A stretch of DNA of 64,000 nucleotides from Serripes groenlandicus (Eukaryota > Mollusca > Bivalvia > Cardiida > Cardiidae). The notes under the pieces are model-generated. The model ran no database searches. It was not told the DNA's origin and saw only the letters and a list, made by a program, of their open reading frames with translations. The translations under genes and the position numbers were made by a program. The DNA lies in NCBI GenBank assembly GCA_031761405.1, contig JASEVX010000037.1, positions 1,488,001-1,552,000 of the forward strand. Direction: 5' to 3'. Below, in pieces: positions 9,783 through 20,928 of the stretch (its first letter is position 1; each line of letters opens with the position of its first letter).

Positions 9783-12076
9783 CAGATACAGTCACCGCAG
9801 CTACCCTTCCACCAAAGAGAAGGTTTGAGGCTAAAGGAGCAGCTCTAAGACTGTCCTTGCTGGTTTGAAGTAACGGAGAAGATTTGATTAGCGTCGCATC
9901 TCTCCTTACGGAAAGCATTTCTGTGGCGTTCTGTAAATTCAGAGCCATTAAATGCCGATTACCCGTATCAAACGCCTCAAGAATTCTGCTAGCCCCTCTG
10001 CTAGAGACGTTCTCCTCTTTTAGTAACATGGCTAGAGCTATCGCGAAATGATCGTCATGGGATGACACCATGACTCCCAGACGCGCTCTGGCCTCCCATC
10101 TCTCAATAAGTTTGGCGTTAACCGTTATTGACGTGGGTGCAGACAGCCCCAGTGTAGCCGCATCTCCGTCTAAGGTTGGTACTTTCACAGGAAAGAACTC
10201 CTTAGAAGCTACATAAACTTTCGGAGACACCCATTCCTTAGAAATGGCTAGTGGGACTGACCAGGCTGGTTCAATCGTAACCAACGATCTGGTGGACTGC
10301 AACTGGTCCAACAATCTGCCCAGATTGTTTGCCTGTGGAAGTAACTGTTGTGGAGTTGTAGTCTCCGCATTCAGTTCTTCCAAACTGGAAAGGTTTTTAC
10401 GACGAGGGGGAGCGTCAACCTTTGGGCAAAAAGTACTAGGAACAACCCTAAATACTTCCTCAATGGCCTGCTGTAGTGATCAACGTTCTACAGCTGGCTC
10501 GTCCATTGTAGTGTGCTGACTTTCCAATTCTTCGTTAGACGACGAACTGGAATCTTGTCGGACCCTACGACGTGACAAATTGCCTCTAACCGGTCTTTCA
10601 ACCGGTTGGTCAATTTCTGAATCAGACATAGATTCTTCCGATTCTATGTTCTGATGTCGATCCTGTGAAATGGCCCTTCTCTCCGCAGCAGAGAGAGGTC
10701 GCACAGTGTCGATTGTTAGGGCCGAACTAACCGTATGGGACGGTCTCGACCTACCCTTTATCGGATAAGTATAATTATCCTGAACGGGGGTTCGCCTTTC
10801 TAAAGACTGCCTCGAGAGATGTCTTTCCGGGAGTCGTAAATTCTCCAGATCTGGAAATTTAGTATCCCGGTAGGCTTGGTTTCCTTGCCTATCATACAGC
10901 CGTTCCACCTTGTGTAACGGCGCATGGTATAGGGGCGGAGAGTTCTCTCTAGAATAATACACCGTCTCCCTAGGAGAACGGTAGTACTTCTCCGTCTGAT
11001 AGTCCCTATAACCACTGTTAGGCGTTTGGATATATGAACCTGGTACATACTGTCCAGTGTTCTGTACATCCATGTATTCCGGCTGTGCCGCGAATGAATG
11101 ATACCTTGTATCTATTCGGTCGTGACACACAGGGGCCATCTGCCCCGTACCTGGTTGCCCGGTGGTACCCGGATGACTGGTGCCCGGACGCGTCATAGAC
11201 GGGTGACTAATCATCTGATTGGACCAATCTTTAGTAAATGATTGGCCAATTCCATTGTCAACTGAATTCCCGATGACCGGGATCATGTTTAACTGTCTGA
11301 CCGGTTGCCCGGTTACGTCATAATTAAATGACTGAGCAGCTCCCGGTCGCGTCATGTCTCCATGACTACCCGGTTTCCCGGTGACCTGACGCGCCACGGC
11401 GTAATGAGTGACCGGTTGCCCGGTGTCATAAGGGTTTTGCTCTGACGCAATTCCCGGTTGACTAGGGGTAGGCAGTATTTCAACTGCTCTATCCCCTGTC
11501 TCCAAATTCTGTCCGGAGACGAAATTTGGCACTCTGCTGGATTCCGAAGAATGTTTTCCCGCAGAGCGTGGTGTTAGCAACGGCCAATCAACAAGGTTTC
11601 CCTTATAATGGCCTATGGCGTCTCCCGAAGGATCAGCCCTAACACCTAGCGTCGGAAGTTGTCGTTCGGCAGAACTGACACCCGACGCTAACATCCGTTC
11701 CCCCGTGTCCCGTGAAGAACCAGCCGAAGCTGAGGGGGGGGGGGGCGGTTGTAAAGAGTGATTTAATAGTTCTTACCTTTTGATCACTCTCCTTGGCAGC
11801 AGAGTCTGATTGCGAAAATCCATCGAATTCTGCTTCACTAGTCGAGCTAAGAGACACCTTCACCGGGATCTTCTTAGTCTTACGGCTTTTGTGAGTCCTC
11901 CTCGCCCCAGCCTTTATCCAAATGGCTTCAGGCCAAGACGAGCAGTACTCACAGGGTGAGTCCTTTATGCACTTAGTGCACGAAATGCAGGACGGATGCG
12001 TGTCCCATAAAGCCACTAAGTGACCACACGAGCCACGCCTCTGTTCACCCTTATGTGACATATTAATGCAATACAC
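9523..12076 (-). pseudogene. DIRS copy 1 gag-like gene, frameshifted and interrupted
   Basis: Three open pieces in order: 12076-11639 (145 aa), 11694-10480 (404 aa) and 10383-9523 (286 aa). The first has a Cys-rich block (CGHLV, CISCTKC, CEYCSSW) that may bind nucleic acid. The middle is rich in Gly, Gln, Pro and Thr, with TGQPG-type repeats. The last is basic and Lys/Pro-rich. The break between the first two maps to a run of about 12 cytosines (minus-strand sense, about 11737-11748). The break between the second and third is a TGA at 10482-10480, where copy 2 reads ATG. Gag would form the particle that carries the RNA. A sequencing slip in the homopolymer cannot be excluded. Confidence 0.8.
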
Positions 12077-12650
12077 AATATGAAATTCAACAAAGAAACA
12101 AATATTTTTCTATTTTTTATTTTTTACTACTCGTCGCTCACGGAACGTATTCAATGAAAATTATTTTTTCAAAATATTTTCCACAATTGTAAATGCCATA
12201 AACATACGAAGTAAATACAATGAGATAATACAATATTATCGGTAACAACCAGGTCGCTTACGGAACGTATCAATGAAAATTATTTTTTCAAAATATTTTC
12301 CACAATTGTAAATGCCATAAACATACGAAGTAAATACAATAAGATTATACAATATTATCGGCAACAAACAGGTCGGTAGAATTAACCGTTTAGTAATGCA
12401 CGGCCATTAAAACTCCGACACGTAACTGAAATAGTGGGTGGGGTAACCACCCGTGACTCTCAGCAAGTTGTAAAATACAAAAGACAACTTAAACACAAAC
12501 AATAATTAAACATAATTAAAGTTAGTAAGAAGTTAATGTAAAGCAATTAACTGAATGAAAGCGACTGTTAAAGCGAAAGCATTAACAAACAAAGAAAATT
12601 AAATTTAGAAATGAAAATAAATTCTTAGCCTGTAGGTCGTTGTGTCCAGA

Positions 12651-12815
12651 AACTAAAAGTGAAAAGTTGGCCACGTGCAGCGGTGTTTACCGCCAACCGT
12701 GTATATCACACAGGGCGTGAGGAATACGCTAAACGCGTTCTTTTTTCTGGATGAATTAGGGTATGGAGATTATATATCAGGTATTAAATGACTGGTAATG
12801 TATTTTTGACATAAA
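12651..12815 (-). repeat. DIRS copy 1 left inverted terminal repeat
   Basis: Inverted match to 6105-6257, starting AACTAAAAGTGAAAAGTTGG and ending ATTAAATGACTGGTAATG plus TATTTTTGACATAAA. The interrupted pearl monomer resumes directly after it. The 575 bp between this repeat and the gag start (12077-12650) hold two copies of a roughly 115-bp AT-rich repeat beginning GTCGCT(C/T)ACGGAACGTAT (about 12132 and 12251), and no coding sequence. Confidence 0.88.
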
Positions 12816-13748
12816 AACTTGGCCTAGATATCATTCAGCTAAACATTCTGACCAAATTTCAAGCTGCTGTAGCAAAACATGCAGCTTCTACAGAGTTAAA
12901 AGATTTTCCCTCAATTTGGCCTAGTGAGCTAGTTTCTGACCCAATATGACCCTTATCTAAACTTGACCTACATATCATCAAGACAAACATTATGATAAAG
13001 TTTCAACATGCTCAAGTTTAAAAATGTGGCCTCTAGAGTGTTAACAAGATTACCCTTCAATTTGGCCTAGTGACCTAGTTTTTGACCCAGCATGACCCAT
13101 ATTCGAACTTGACCTAGATATCATTCAGCTCAACATTCTGACTAAATTTCAAGCTGCTGAAGCAAAAAATGCAAAAAATGCAGCTTCTACAGTGTTAACA
13201 AGATTTCCCTTCAATTTGGCTTAGTGACCTAGTTTTTGACCCGGCGTTACCCATATTCAAACTTGGATTAGATATCATTCAGCTCAACATTCTGACTAAA
13301 TTTCCAGCTGCTGAAGCAAAAAATGCAGCTACTACAGTGTTAACAAGATTTCCCTTCAATTTGGCCTAGTGACCTAGTTTTTGACCCGGCATGACCCATA
13401 TTCGAACTTGACCTACATATCATCAAGACAAACATTCTGATAAAGTTTCAACATGCTCAAGTTGAAAATGTGGCCTCCAGAGTGTTAACAAGATTTCGCT
13501 TCAATTTGACCTAGTGACCTCGTCTTTGACCTCATATGGCCCAGTTTCGAACTTGTCCAAGATTTTATGGAGATGAATTTTCTGATACACTTTCATGAAG
13601 ATTGGATGCAAAATGTAGCCTGTAGAATGTTAACAAGCTGAAATGTTGACGACGAACGACGGACGATGGACGACGGACGACGGACGGAAGCCGGACAAAA
13701 TGTGATCACAATAGCTCACCTTGCACTTCGTGCATAGGTGAGCTAAAA

Positions 13749-14534
13749 AAGATGGCCAAGATGGCCCTAGATCACCCAACTGAATTATGCAATGTGATAT
13801 CTGATGCAAAACACATCAAGACAATTATTCTGACAAAGATTCAAAATGCATCCTCCAGAGTGATATCAAGATTTTCCTTCATTATTTATTTTACCTGATA
13901 TGACCCATATTCGAAAAATGGACTAGATATCATCAAGACAAACATTCTGACAGTTTCAATTTGCTCAAGGTAAAAATGCGGTCTCCCGAGTTTTTAACAA
14001 TATTTTCCTTCAATTTGTCTTAGTGACCTTGTTTTAAACCTAATATGACCCATATTCGAACCTCGCCTTCAAATTCGAAAATGCTGATGCAAAACATGCG
14101 GTTCTACAGTGCTAACAAAATTTTCCTTCAATTTTTTTTGTTTGCCTAGTGACCTAGTTTTTTAACAGACATCACCAATATTCGAACTTGCACCTACCCA
14201 TGTTTTCCTGGCTCTCCTACACCAGTACTTACACAACATTCTTTCGAAGCCACTGACTACTTTCTCACATAGATCAGAGGTGAGAGGCGATTGAAAAATC
14301 GCCCAATAGAATGTCGCCGCAACCGGGTATCGAACCCGTGACCTCCAGATCACGAGTCAGATACGCTACCAATTGAGCTACCCGGCCGGGCAGGATCATT
14401 CCTACCATGTCTTGTCAAATTCCAACAACCGTTTAGGAGGAGATGTCATTTAAAGAAAAAGTTGGCAACAGACAACAGAGATGATGCCATCACAATAGCT
14501 CCCAATGAGCAATTTGTGCTCAGGTGAGCTAAAA
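13749..14534 (+). mobile_element. Diverged pearl/HINE-like element carrying a SINE
   Basis: Begins directly after the previous tail with AGATGGCCAAGATGGCCCTAGATCACCCA and ends with a CTCAGGTGAGCTAAAA tail at 14534. It holds three diverged 145-bp monomers. A SINE (14193-14387) lies inside it, downstream of the last monomer. Confidence 0.6.
14193..14387 (-). mobile_element. tRNA-headed SINE, 3' truncated
   Basis: The minus strand starts with a tRNA-like head (14387-14315): A box TAGCTCAATTGGTAGC, anticodon loop CTCGTGA (CGT, Thr-like) and B box GGGTTCGATACCC. The acceptor stem has several mismatches, so it is not a working tRNA gene. A body follows with CTATGTGAGAAAG and GTACTGGTGTAGGAGAGCC, which is shared with the SINE copies at 22985 and 58228. 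The copy ends at about 14193 without the CCGCCGTGAT tail seen in those two. Confidence 0.72.
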
Positions 14535-14921
14535 ACATCTCTGAAAATTATGTAGAAACTTTCCCTGCATTATGCATTTACAGCAGATCATCATGACAAC
14601 TTTAAAAAACATTTCGCCTTACACCTTAATGCTTCAAACTGTATTCAATAAAGAATCTTTCATTTACATGTAGGTCTATATGGAGATTTTCAGTATTTTT
14701 ACCTGAATGTTTTTTAAGGCGTATGCTGCAGATTTGTTGTATGTGAGAAAGGGTTAAATATGTTCTCATGAAAGAGAATAAAAGCCAAAACACATTGTGG
14801 TTTCAGGGATACAGTTAAGAACATCATGAAATCTAAACAATCTGAGCGGAACGCGATTGTACCGTGTGTGTGATTGGAACGAAGTTGGAACGCTTCTGAA
14901 GGAAACAATCATAATGAATGA
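14535..14921. other. Unclassified, with a MITE right half
   Basis: AT-rich and without coding sequence. GCTGCAGATTTGTTGTATG then GAGAAAGGGTTAA (about 14726-14757) is the right half of a TTAA-type MITE. Repeated GATTGGAACG/GCGGAACG words at 14840-14895 recur near 20935-21050. Confidence 0.45.
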
Positions 14922-17044
14922 AACAAGAGGGCCAAGATGGCCCTAAATCGATCACCTGAATGATAGTTAATTAGTAGCAAATATTTAACTGCTAATACCT
15001 GGACATTTTTTTATCAGAAGTGCATTTAAGAAACTGCAAGGAGTGGACATTGTTTATGAAATAGCTTATCAAGAAAGGCAGTTTGTAACAAGAGGGCCAT
15101 GATGGCCCTATATCGCTCGCCTGATTTAATATAATTTCAATAGTTTTTACTCTACATATAAATGAAACAAGCAACACCCTGGTGATCTTTTTTTTCCAAC
15201 GGATTAGAATAAATTGAACAACCTTGGCAGAGGGTCACACAATAAACATTTGACCAAAATTATTTTCAAATCAGGCCAGTGATTTAGTACAAGAAGATTT
15301 TTTTAAGTTTTCACTATATTACCTAAATAAGAAAAATAAGCCCCGCCCCCTGGTGACCATGATTTTCATTAGATCGGACAAATTTCAACAGTCTTGGTAG
15401 AGGGTCACCCAAGGAACATTTGTTTTAATTCGGGAAGGTACTTTAGAAGAAGATTTTTAAATGTTTTACAATGCACATAAAAATTATACAAGGAAAACAA
15501 GAGGGCCAAGATGGCCCTAAATCGATCACCTAATTGATAGTAAATTAGTAGCAAATATTTAACTGCAAATATCTGGGAAAATTTTATCAGGGAGTGCAAA
15601 TGAAACTGCAAAGGAGTGGACACTTCTCAAGAAACAGCAACAAGAACTTTAATAAGAATGGAATTATAAAGTTTTTGTCATTTTGCACCTTTCCTGATGC
15701 CGCCTTGCTGCCCTGTTTTTCAACGAAATCAATATGGCTTCAACAGTTTATTTAGAGGGTCACTTAAGGAACATTTCTACCAAATTATCTTGCAATCGCA
15801 CAAGTAGATTATGGAGGAAAAGGATTTTAAAATTTGGGTATTTTTCTCACTTTCTGATGCCGCAGCAACCAAAGTTATCAATGGAATTTAAATCTTTGAA
15901 CAATTTTGAAAGAGGACAACCAAAGAAACATTCTTGTGATGTTTTGTGGAAATTGGTCTATTGGAATGGTAGGAGTTGGTTGTCATTTGTAGCTAAAAGT
16001 TCAATTTACCCTTTTTGTGATGACGCCTGGTTGATATGATTGTGTAACCAATCAAAACGGCTTAAACAAATTAAATATAGGATCATTACAGTAAGATTCA
16101 TATTATATTTTCTTAAAATCAGACAAACACTTTCATAAAAAATGGAATTTTCAAATTTTGTCATTTTGCCCCTTTTCTGATGCCGCCTGACTGCCATGTT
16201 TTTCGACCAATCAGTATGGCTTGAACAATTTTTATAGAGAGTCACCCAAGGAACATTTCTACCAAATTATATTTGAATCTGACAGGCAGATTCGGAGGAG
16301 AAGATTTTTAAAGTTTGGACATTTTTTCCCCTTTCTGATGCCGCAGCAACCAAAGTTCTCATTGGAATTTTAATCTTTGAACAATTTTGAAAGAAGACCA
16401 CCAAAGGAACATTCCTGTGATGTTTTGTGGAAATTGGTATATTGGAATGGTAGGTGTTGGTTGTCATTTGTAGCTAAAAGTTCAATTTACCCCTTTTGTG
16501 ATGACGCCTGGTTGCTATAATTGTGTAACCAATCAAAACGGCTTAAACAAATTAAATAGAGGATCATTACAGTAAGATTTGTATTATATTTTCTTAAAAT
16601 CAGACGAGCACTTTCATAAAAATGGAATTTTCAAATTTTGTCATTTTGCCCCTTTTTTGATGCCGCCTGACTGCCATATTTTTCGCCCAATCAGTATGGC
16701 TTGAACAATATTTATAGAGGGTCACCCAAGGAGCATTTCTACCAAATTATATTTGAATCTGACAGGCAGATTCGGAGGAGAAGATTTTTAAAGTTTGGAC
16801 ATTTTGTCCCCTTTCTGATGCCGCAGCAACCAAAGTTCTTGATGGAATTTAAATCTTTGAACAATTTTGAAAGAGGCCAACCAGAGGAACAGTCCTGTGA
16901 TGTTTCACGGAAATTGTCCTTGGAGTTTGGGAGGAGATGATGTTTAAAGCTAAAAGTTAACGCCGGATGGACGACGGACAACAGACGACGGACAAAAAGT
17001 GATCAGAATAGCTCACCTTGAGCCTTCGGCTCAGGTGATCTAAA
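14922..17044 (+). mobile_element. Stack of three pearl/HINE-like 5' ends with one shared 3' end
   Basis: Three 5' ends lie in the same orientation: about 14922 (AGGGCCAAGATGGCCCT, box GATCACCTGA), 15089 (AGGGCCATGATGGCCCT, box GCTCGCCTGA) and 15498 (AGGGCCAAGATGGCCCT, box GATCACCTAA). Only one 3' hairpin follows, ending CTCAGGTGATCTAAAA at 17044. The third holds roughly 470-bp monomers with CTGATGCCGCAGCAACC and TGATGCCGCCTGACTGCC boxes. The first two are 3' truncated, either by insertion or by template switching. Short open frames across the monomers are shadows. Confidence 0.7.
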
Positions 17045-17775
17045 AATCCAATCACATGAATGCTTCGCTCATTAGGCGGTTGCAACAATTTACTTGATAA
17101 TTATTTTACGAAAGTACTTCTGATTGAAAAAAAAATTGTTCCTGGTGAACGTAAACAAGAGGGCCATGCCCTTCTCTAAAAAAAATACACTTTTTACCAA
17201 AATGCGCTTAAAATGCGCTTAAAATGCATTAAAAAGCGTATTTTTACTGCGCTTGTTGTAAAAAGCGAATTTTTTCTGCATCTTTTCCAAATTAAGTGCA
17301 TTTTAAGCGCATTTTTTCTGCATAAGTGTATTTTAAGCGCGTCTTTTTCAATTGAACTGCATTTTAACCGTATTTTTTCTGAATAGAAGTGCATTTTAAG
17401 TGTATTATTTTGCCAATAAGCGAATCTTTTTCACTGAAGTGAATTTTTATGAAGAAGAGTGCATTAAAAGTGAATCTTTTGTTAAAAAAGCGTATCTTTT
17501 CATTTTTTGAATATAACAAAGTGCATTTTAAGTGTATCTTTTTGTAAAGAAGAGAATCTTTTATTTATTTATTTTTTTTGTAATCAATAAGTGTATTTTA
17601 AGTGTATCTTTTTGTAAAGAAGCGAATCTTTTATTTTTTGTTTTTTTTTGTTAATCAATAAGTGCATTTTTTTAAAGTTAAAGAAGCCATAATTTCCTTT
17701 TTTTCTCTTTAAAATTCTACCGTATAAATTATATGACCTTTGAATTATTCACCATTAAATATTTGTTTTATTGTT

Positions 17776-18166
17776 TTAAACAACCCTGCCAGAGTCCCTA
17801 TATAATCATATTCTGAATCAGAGACCTTTCTGAAGGGGGCAGTTAATTAATTTCTAGAAACACTGGCCACAGGCTAACTGATGAGGAATTGTAAAGTGGA
17901 ACTCCATCAGTGTTCATGGTGAGAGTAATGTGTCCGATTCCAATATCCTTGCCTCTTTTTAGCACCTCCATGACCTGCGAACCAACAGACGTGGATGCAA
18001 AGTAGCACTTTGGTCTTTTTAAATGTTGAAAGTGTTCAGGCCCAGAATATACTTTATAAAGAAAATTGAATTCTGGTTTTATTGATGCATGAATCATAAC
18101 AATCTTTTCAGGAATAAATTGACAATCGTAGTTCGAAGTTTGATTTACAGGTATTTTCCGATCCAC
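17776..18166 (-). pseudogene. tnp2-like (CACTA) transposase fragment
   Basis: The minus-strand frame from 18166 contains NTDGVPLYNSSSVSLWPV followed by FLEIN, then a TAA, then LPPSERSLIQNMII, a TAG, and GLWQG. The spacing matches a motif of tnp2-type transposases as I remember it: (T)DG-P---SS--S-WPV-L--NELPP--R--ENM--AGLW. The two stops fall where Glu and Ala would be expected. Only this central portion remains, so it cannot make a working enzyme. Family membership should be tested by profile search. Confidence 0.6.
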
Positions 18167-18460
18167 CTGTAGAGTCGCATTTCAACATATGGGTCAGTTT
18201 AAAAATAAATGCGATCACATGATTGATTTGCATATTAATGAGATCACATGATCCAATCAGGTCAAATGTTTGACTTCCTGTTGATTTTTTAATCATTTTC
18301 CAGTCGCGATTATTTATGAAAATATCGGCACGTAAAGTTAAGAGCATGGCGTTCCGCATCTGGTAAGTATTTATAAAAATAGTTAATTATAGTCTTGTTC
18401 AAATAGACGGAACCTCTCGGCAGAAAAAAAAGATTTTGGACACTTAATTCCCTCACCCTG

Positions 18461-18678
18461 GACACCGGTGAAATTGTCAGCCTCGGTTTTAAGAGTGTGG
18501 CATCAGAGACTGCTGAAAAATTAATGATGTGACCAAAGCGCACTTTGAAGAACTGGCAAAAGTTAATTCCGAGTTAAACAAAAAGAATGTAAGGGATACT
18601 GGTTTTGTAGCATTTACCATGAGTGACAGAGCTGCCAATGAAAAATGTGCTGACAAGTTTTTCCAGGGATATATATAA
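18461..18678 (+). pseudogene. Second decayed transposon reading frame
   Basis: The plus strand reads DTGEIVSLGFKSVASETAEK to 18531, where a one-base loss (TG for an expected GTG) creates a stop. In the shifted frame it continues with HFEELAKVNSELNKKN and TGFVAFTMSDRAANEKC to a stop at 18678. It looks like an internal piece of a transposon protein. It lies on the strand opposite the tnp2 fragment in the same element, so the element may have carried two convergent or divergent genes. I cannot name the family with confidence. Confidence 0.4.
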
Positions 18679-20928
18679 ATAATGTAATTATTTTATTTAA
18701 TGAAATGAAGCATTGTTGACTCTTTTTTCATATGTATATAAGATTTTAAATAAAATATCTATTTGTTTCATTATTTTATTTATGCCCTGTTTTGCATGGA
18801 CAGATGTATAGAAAAAGTACTGGGCTTTTTCCTTTTTAGTGATTTTTACTGCATTTCAGCGATTTTTCCTGCATTTTAAGTGTACTTTTCTGGCTTAAAA
18901 TGAAAAAAAAATGCGCTTAGGATGCAGTTAAAATACGCTAGAAGTGAATTAATTCGCTTGAAGTGCGTTTAAAGCGTATTTTTCTTCTTAAAAAAATTCA
19001 CTTTCAACACAGTTAAAGTACACTTAAAATACGCTTACCGGTAAGTGAATTAATTCTCTTGAAGTGCGTTTAAAGCGTATTTTTCTTCTTAAAAAAATTC
19101 ACTTTCAACACAGTTAAAGTACACTTAAAATACGCTCAAGTGAATTAATTCGCTTGAAGTGTGTTTAAGTGTATTTTTCTTCTTCAAAAAATTTGCTTTT
19201 AACACAGTTAAAGTACACTTAAAATACGCTTAAGTGAATTAATTCACTTGGAGTGCATTTTAAGTGTATTTTTTCCCAAATAAATGCGCTTTTAATACAG
19301 TTAAAATACACTCAAGTGAATTAATACGCTTTTTTGCAGGAAAAATACACTTAAAATGCGCATTTTTTGTTAATTTAATTCACTTTTAATGCATTCGGTA
19401 AGAAAAAATACGCTTAAAATACGGTGCCAATACCGCAGCGTTTAATGCAGATTAAATACGCATTTAATGCGCATTAAATGCGCATTTTACACACTTATTT
19501 GAGAAGGGTGATGGCCCTTGAATCGCTCACCTTATTTTTTATTTTTTTTTCACTTTAGCTATATAAGCCTCGCCCCCTGGCAGCCAGTTTCCGACCAATC
19601 AACTTGGCTTGAAGGAATCTGATAGAGGGTCACCCTAGGAACATTTCTACAAAATTATTTGAAAGTCGGCCAGATACTTTTGGAGGAGAAGATTTTTTAA
19701 GTTTTCACTATAGCCATTTAATGCAAAATAGCCCTGCCTACTGGCGGCCATGTTTTTTGACCAATCAACATGGCTTGAAGGAATCTGAAAGTGGGTCATC
19801 CAAGGAACATTTCTACAAAATTATTTGAAAATCGGGCCGACACTTTTGGAGAAGAAGATTTTTTAAGTTTGCACTATAGCCATATAAGGCAAAATAGCCC
19901 CGCCCCCCCATGGCGGCCATGTTTTTCGACCAATCAACATGGCTTGAAGAAATCTGATAGAGGGTCACTTAAGAAACATTTCTACAAAATTATTTGAAAA
20001 TCTGCCGACCAATTTGGGAGAAGAAGAATTTTGAAGTTTTTTCGGTTTCGTTGCCATGGAAACCAGAATTTTGCATGGATCCCAAAAATTTGAAGGAATT
20101 CTGGTGAGGTCAATGAGAGGATGCTTTCTGTGAAGTTTCATCCCAATTGACCCACTGGTTACTGAGGAGAAGATGTTGAAGATTTTTTAAGTTTTCAATT
20201 TGGCCATATAAGGCAAAATAGCCCCGCCCCCTGGCGGCCATGTTTTTTGACCAATCAACATGGCTTGAAGGAATCTGATAGAAGATTACCCAAGGAACAT
20301 TTCTACAAAATTATTTGAAAATCGGCCTGACACTTTTGGAGAAGAAGATTTTTTAAGTTTGCACTATAGCCATATAAGGCAAAATAGCCCCGCCGCCCCT
20401 GGCGGCCATGTTTTTCGACCAATCAACATGGCTTGAAGGAATCTGATAGAGGGTCACCCAAGGAACATTTCTACAAAATTATTTGAAAATCGGCCTTACA
20501 CTTTCGGAGGAGAAGATTTTTTAAGTTTTCACTATAGCCATATAAGGCAAAATAGCCCCGCCCCCCCCTGGCGGCCATGTTTTTCGACCAATCAACACAG
20601 CTTGAAGGAATCTGATAGAGGGTCATCCAAGGAACATTTCTACAAAATTATTTGAAAATCTGCCAACCAATTTGGGAGAAGAAGAATTTTGAAGTTTTTT
20701 TCGGTTTCGTTGCCATGGAAACCAGAATTTTGCATGGATCCCAAAAATTTGAAGGAATTCTGTTGAGGTCAATGAGAGGATGCTTTCTGTGAAGTTTCAT
20801 CCAAATTGACCCACTGGTTACTGAGGAGAAGAAGTTGACGCACGACGCACGACGGACGACGCACGACGGACGACGGACAAAAGGCGATCACAATAACTCA
20901 CCTTGAGCAAAGCTCAGGTGAGCTAAAA

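Larger units (their letters stand above)
6065..12815 (-). mobile_element. DIRS-type tyrosine-recombinase retrotransposon, copy 1
   Basis: A 6.75-kb element read right to left: left inverted terminal repeat (12651-12815), broken gag (12076 to 9523), RT/RNase H/methyltransferase-like frame (9782-7473), recombinase frame ending at 6580, internal complementary region (6305-6400) and right inverted terminal repeat (6066-6257). Inverted ends, an internal complementary region, a tyrosine recombinase in place of an integrase, and no clear target duplication all define DIRS elements. The pol frames are open, so it may be fairly young, but gag carries a stop and a frameshift. Confidence 0.93.
5615..13748 (+). 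mobile_element. Pearl/HINE-like element split by a DIRS insertion
   Basis: The 5' end with AGGGCCATGATGGCCCT and a GATCGCTGACCT box lies at 5615-5650. Monomers run to about 6064, stop inside the monomer after GCATGACTCG, and resume at 12816 with AACTTGGCCTAGATATC. They continue to the 3' hairpin ending GAGCTAAAA at 13748. Everything between is the DIRS copy at 6065-12815. The monomer is the same 145-bp family as 1618-4268. Confidence 0.8.
17170..19508. mobile_element. CACTA/EnSpm-like DNA transposon, degenerate
   Basis: A 2,339-bp insert with short terminal inverted repeats (CCCTTCTCTAA at 17170; the reverse complement of TTATTTGAGAAGGG at 19508) and a TG on each side (17168-17169 and 19509-19510), where the uninterrupted host reads a single TG. 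Just inside both ends are arrays of short words in opposite orientations (AAGTGCATTTTAAGCGTATTTT-like at 17190-17660, AAAATACGCTTAAGTG-like at 18890-19490), as in the subterminal repeats that CACTA transposase binds. The middle holds tnp2-like transposase debris. The superfamily is inferred from these traits; the terminus is not a literal CACTA. Confidence 0.7.
17155..20928 (+). mobile_element. Pearl/HINE-like element split by a CACTA-like transposon
   Basis: The 5' hairpin AGGGCCATGATGGCCCT is cut in its loop at 17169 by the insertion and resumes at 19509 (TGATGGCCCTTGAATCGCTCACC). It contains monomers of about 165 bp with GCCCCGCCCCCTGGCGGCCA and GACCAATCAACATGGCTTGA, closing with a longer monomer (TTGCCATGGAAACCAGAATT), GACG repeats and a 3' hairpin ending TGAGCTAAAA at 20928. 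This monomer family also fills 25094, 28400, 29651, 46117 and 51038. Confidence 0.78.

Noticed and set aside
11690..11790. Small intron in DIRS copy 1 gag (GTAAGA ... CCCCCCTCAG, 47 bp)
   Set aside because: Removing it does not restore the frame (a stop follows quickly), and copy 2 has no such signals at that place. A frameshift in the C-run explains it better.
14315..14387. tRNA gene (Thr, CGT anticodon) on the minus strand
   Set aside because: The acceptor stem has three or more mismatches, and D and anticodon stems have one each. It is directly followed by a SINE body, so it is a tRNA-derived head and not a working tRNA.
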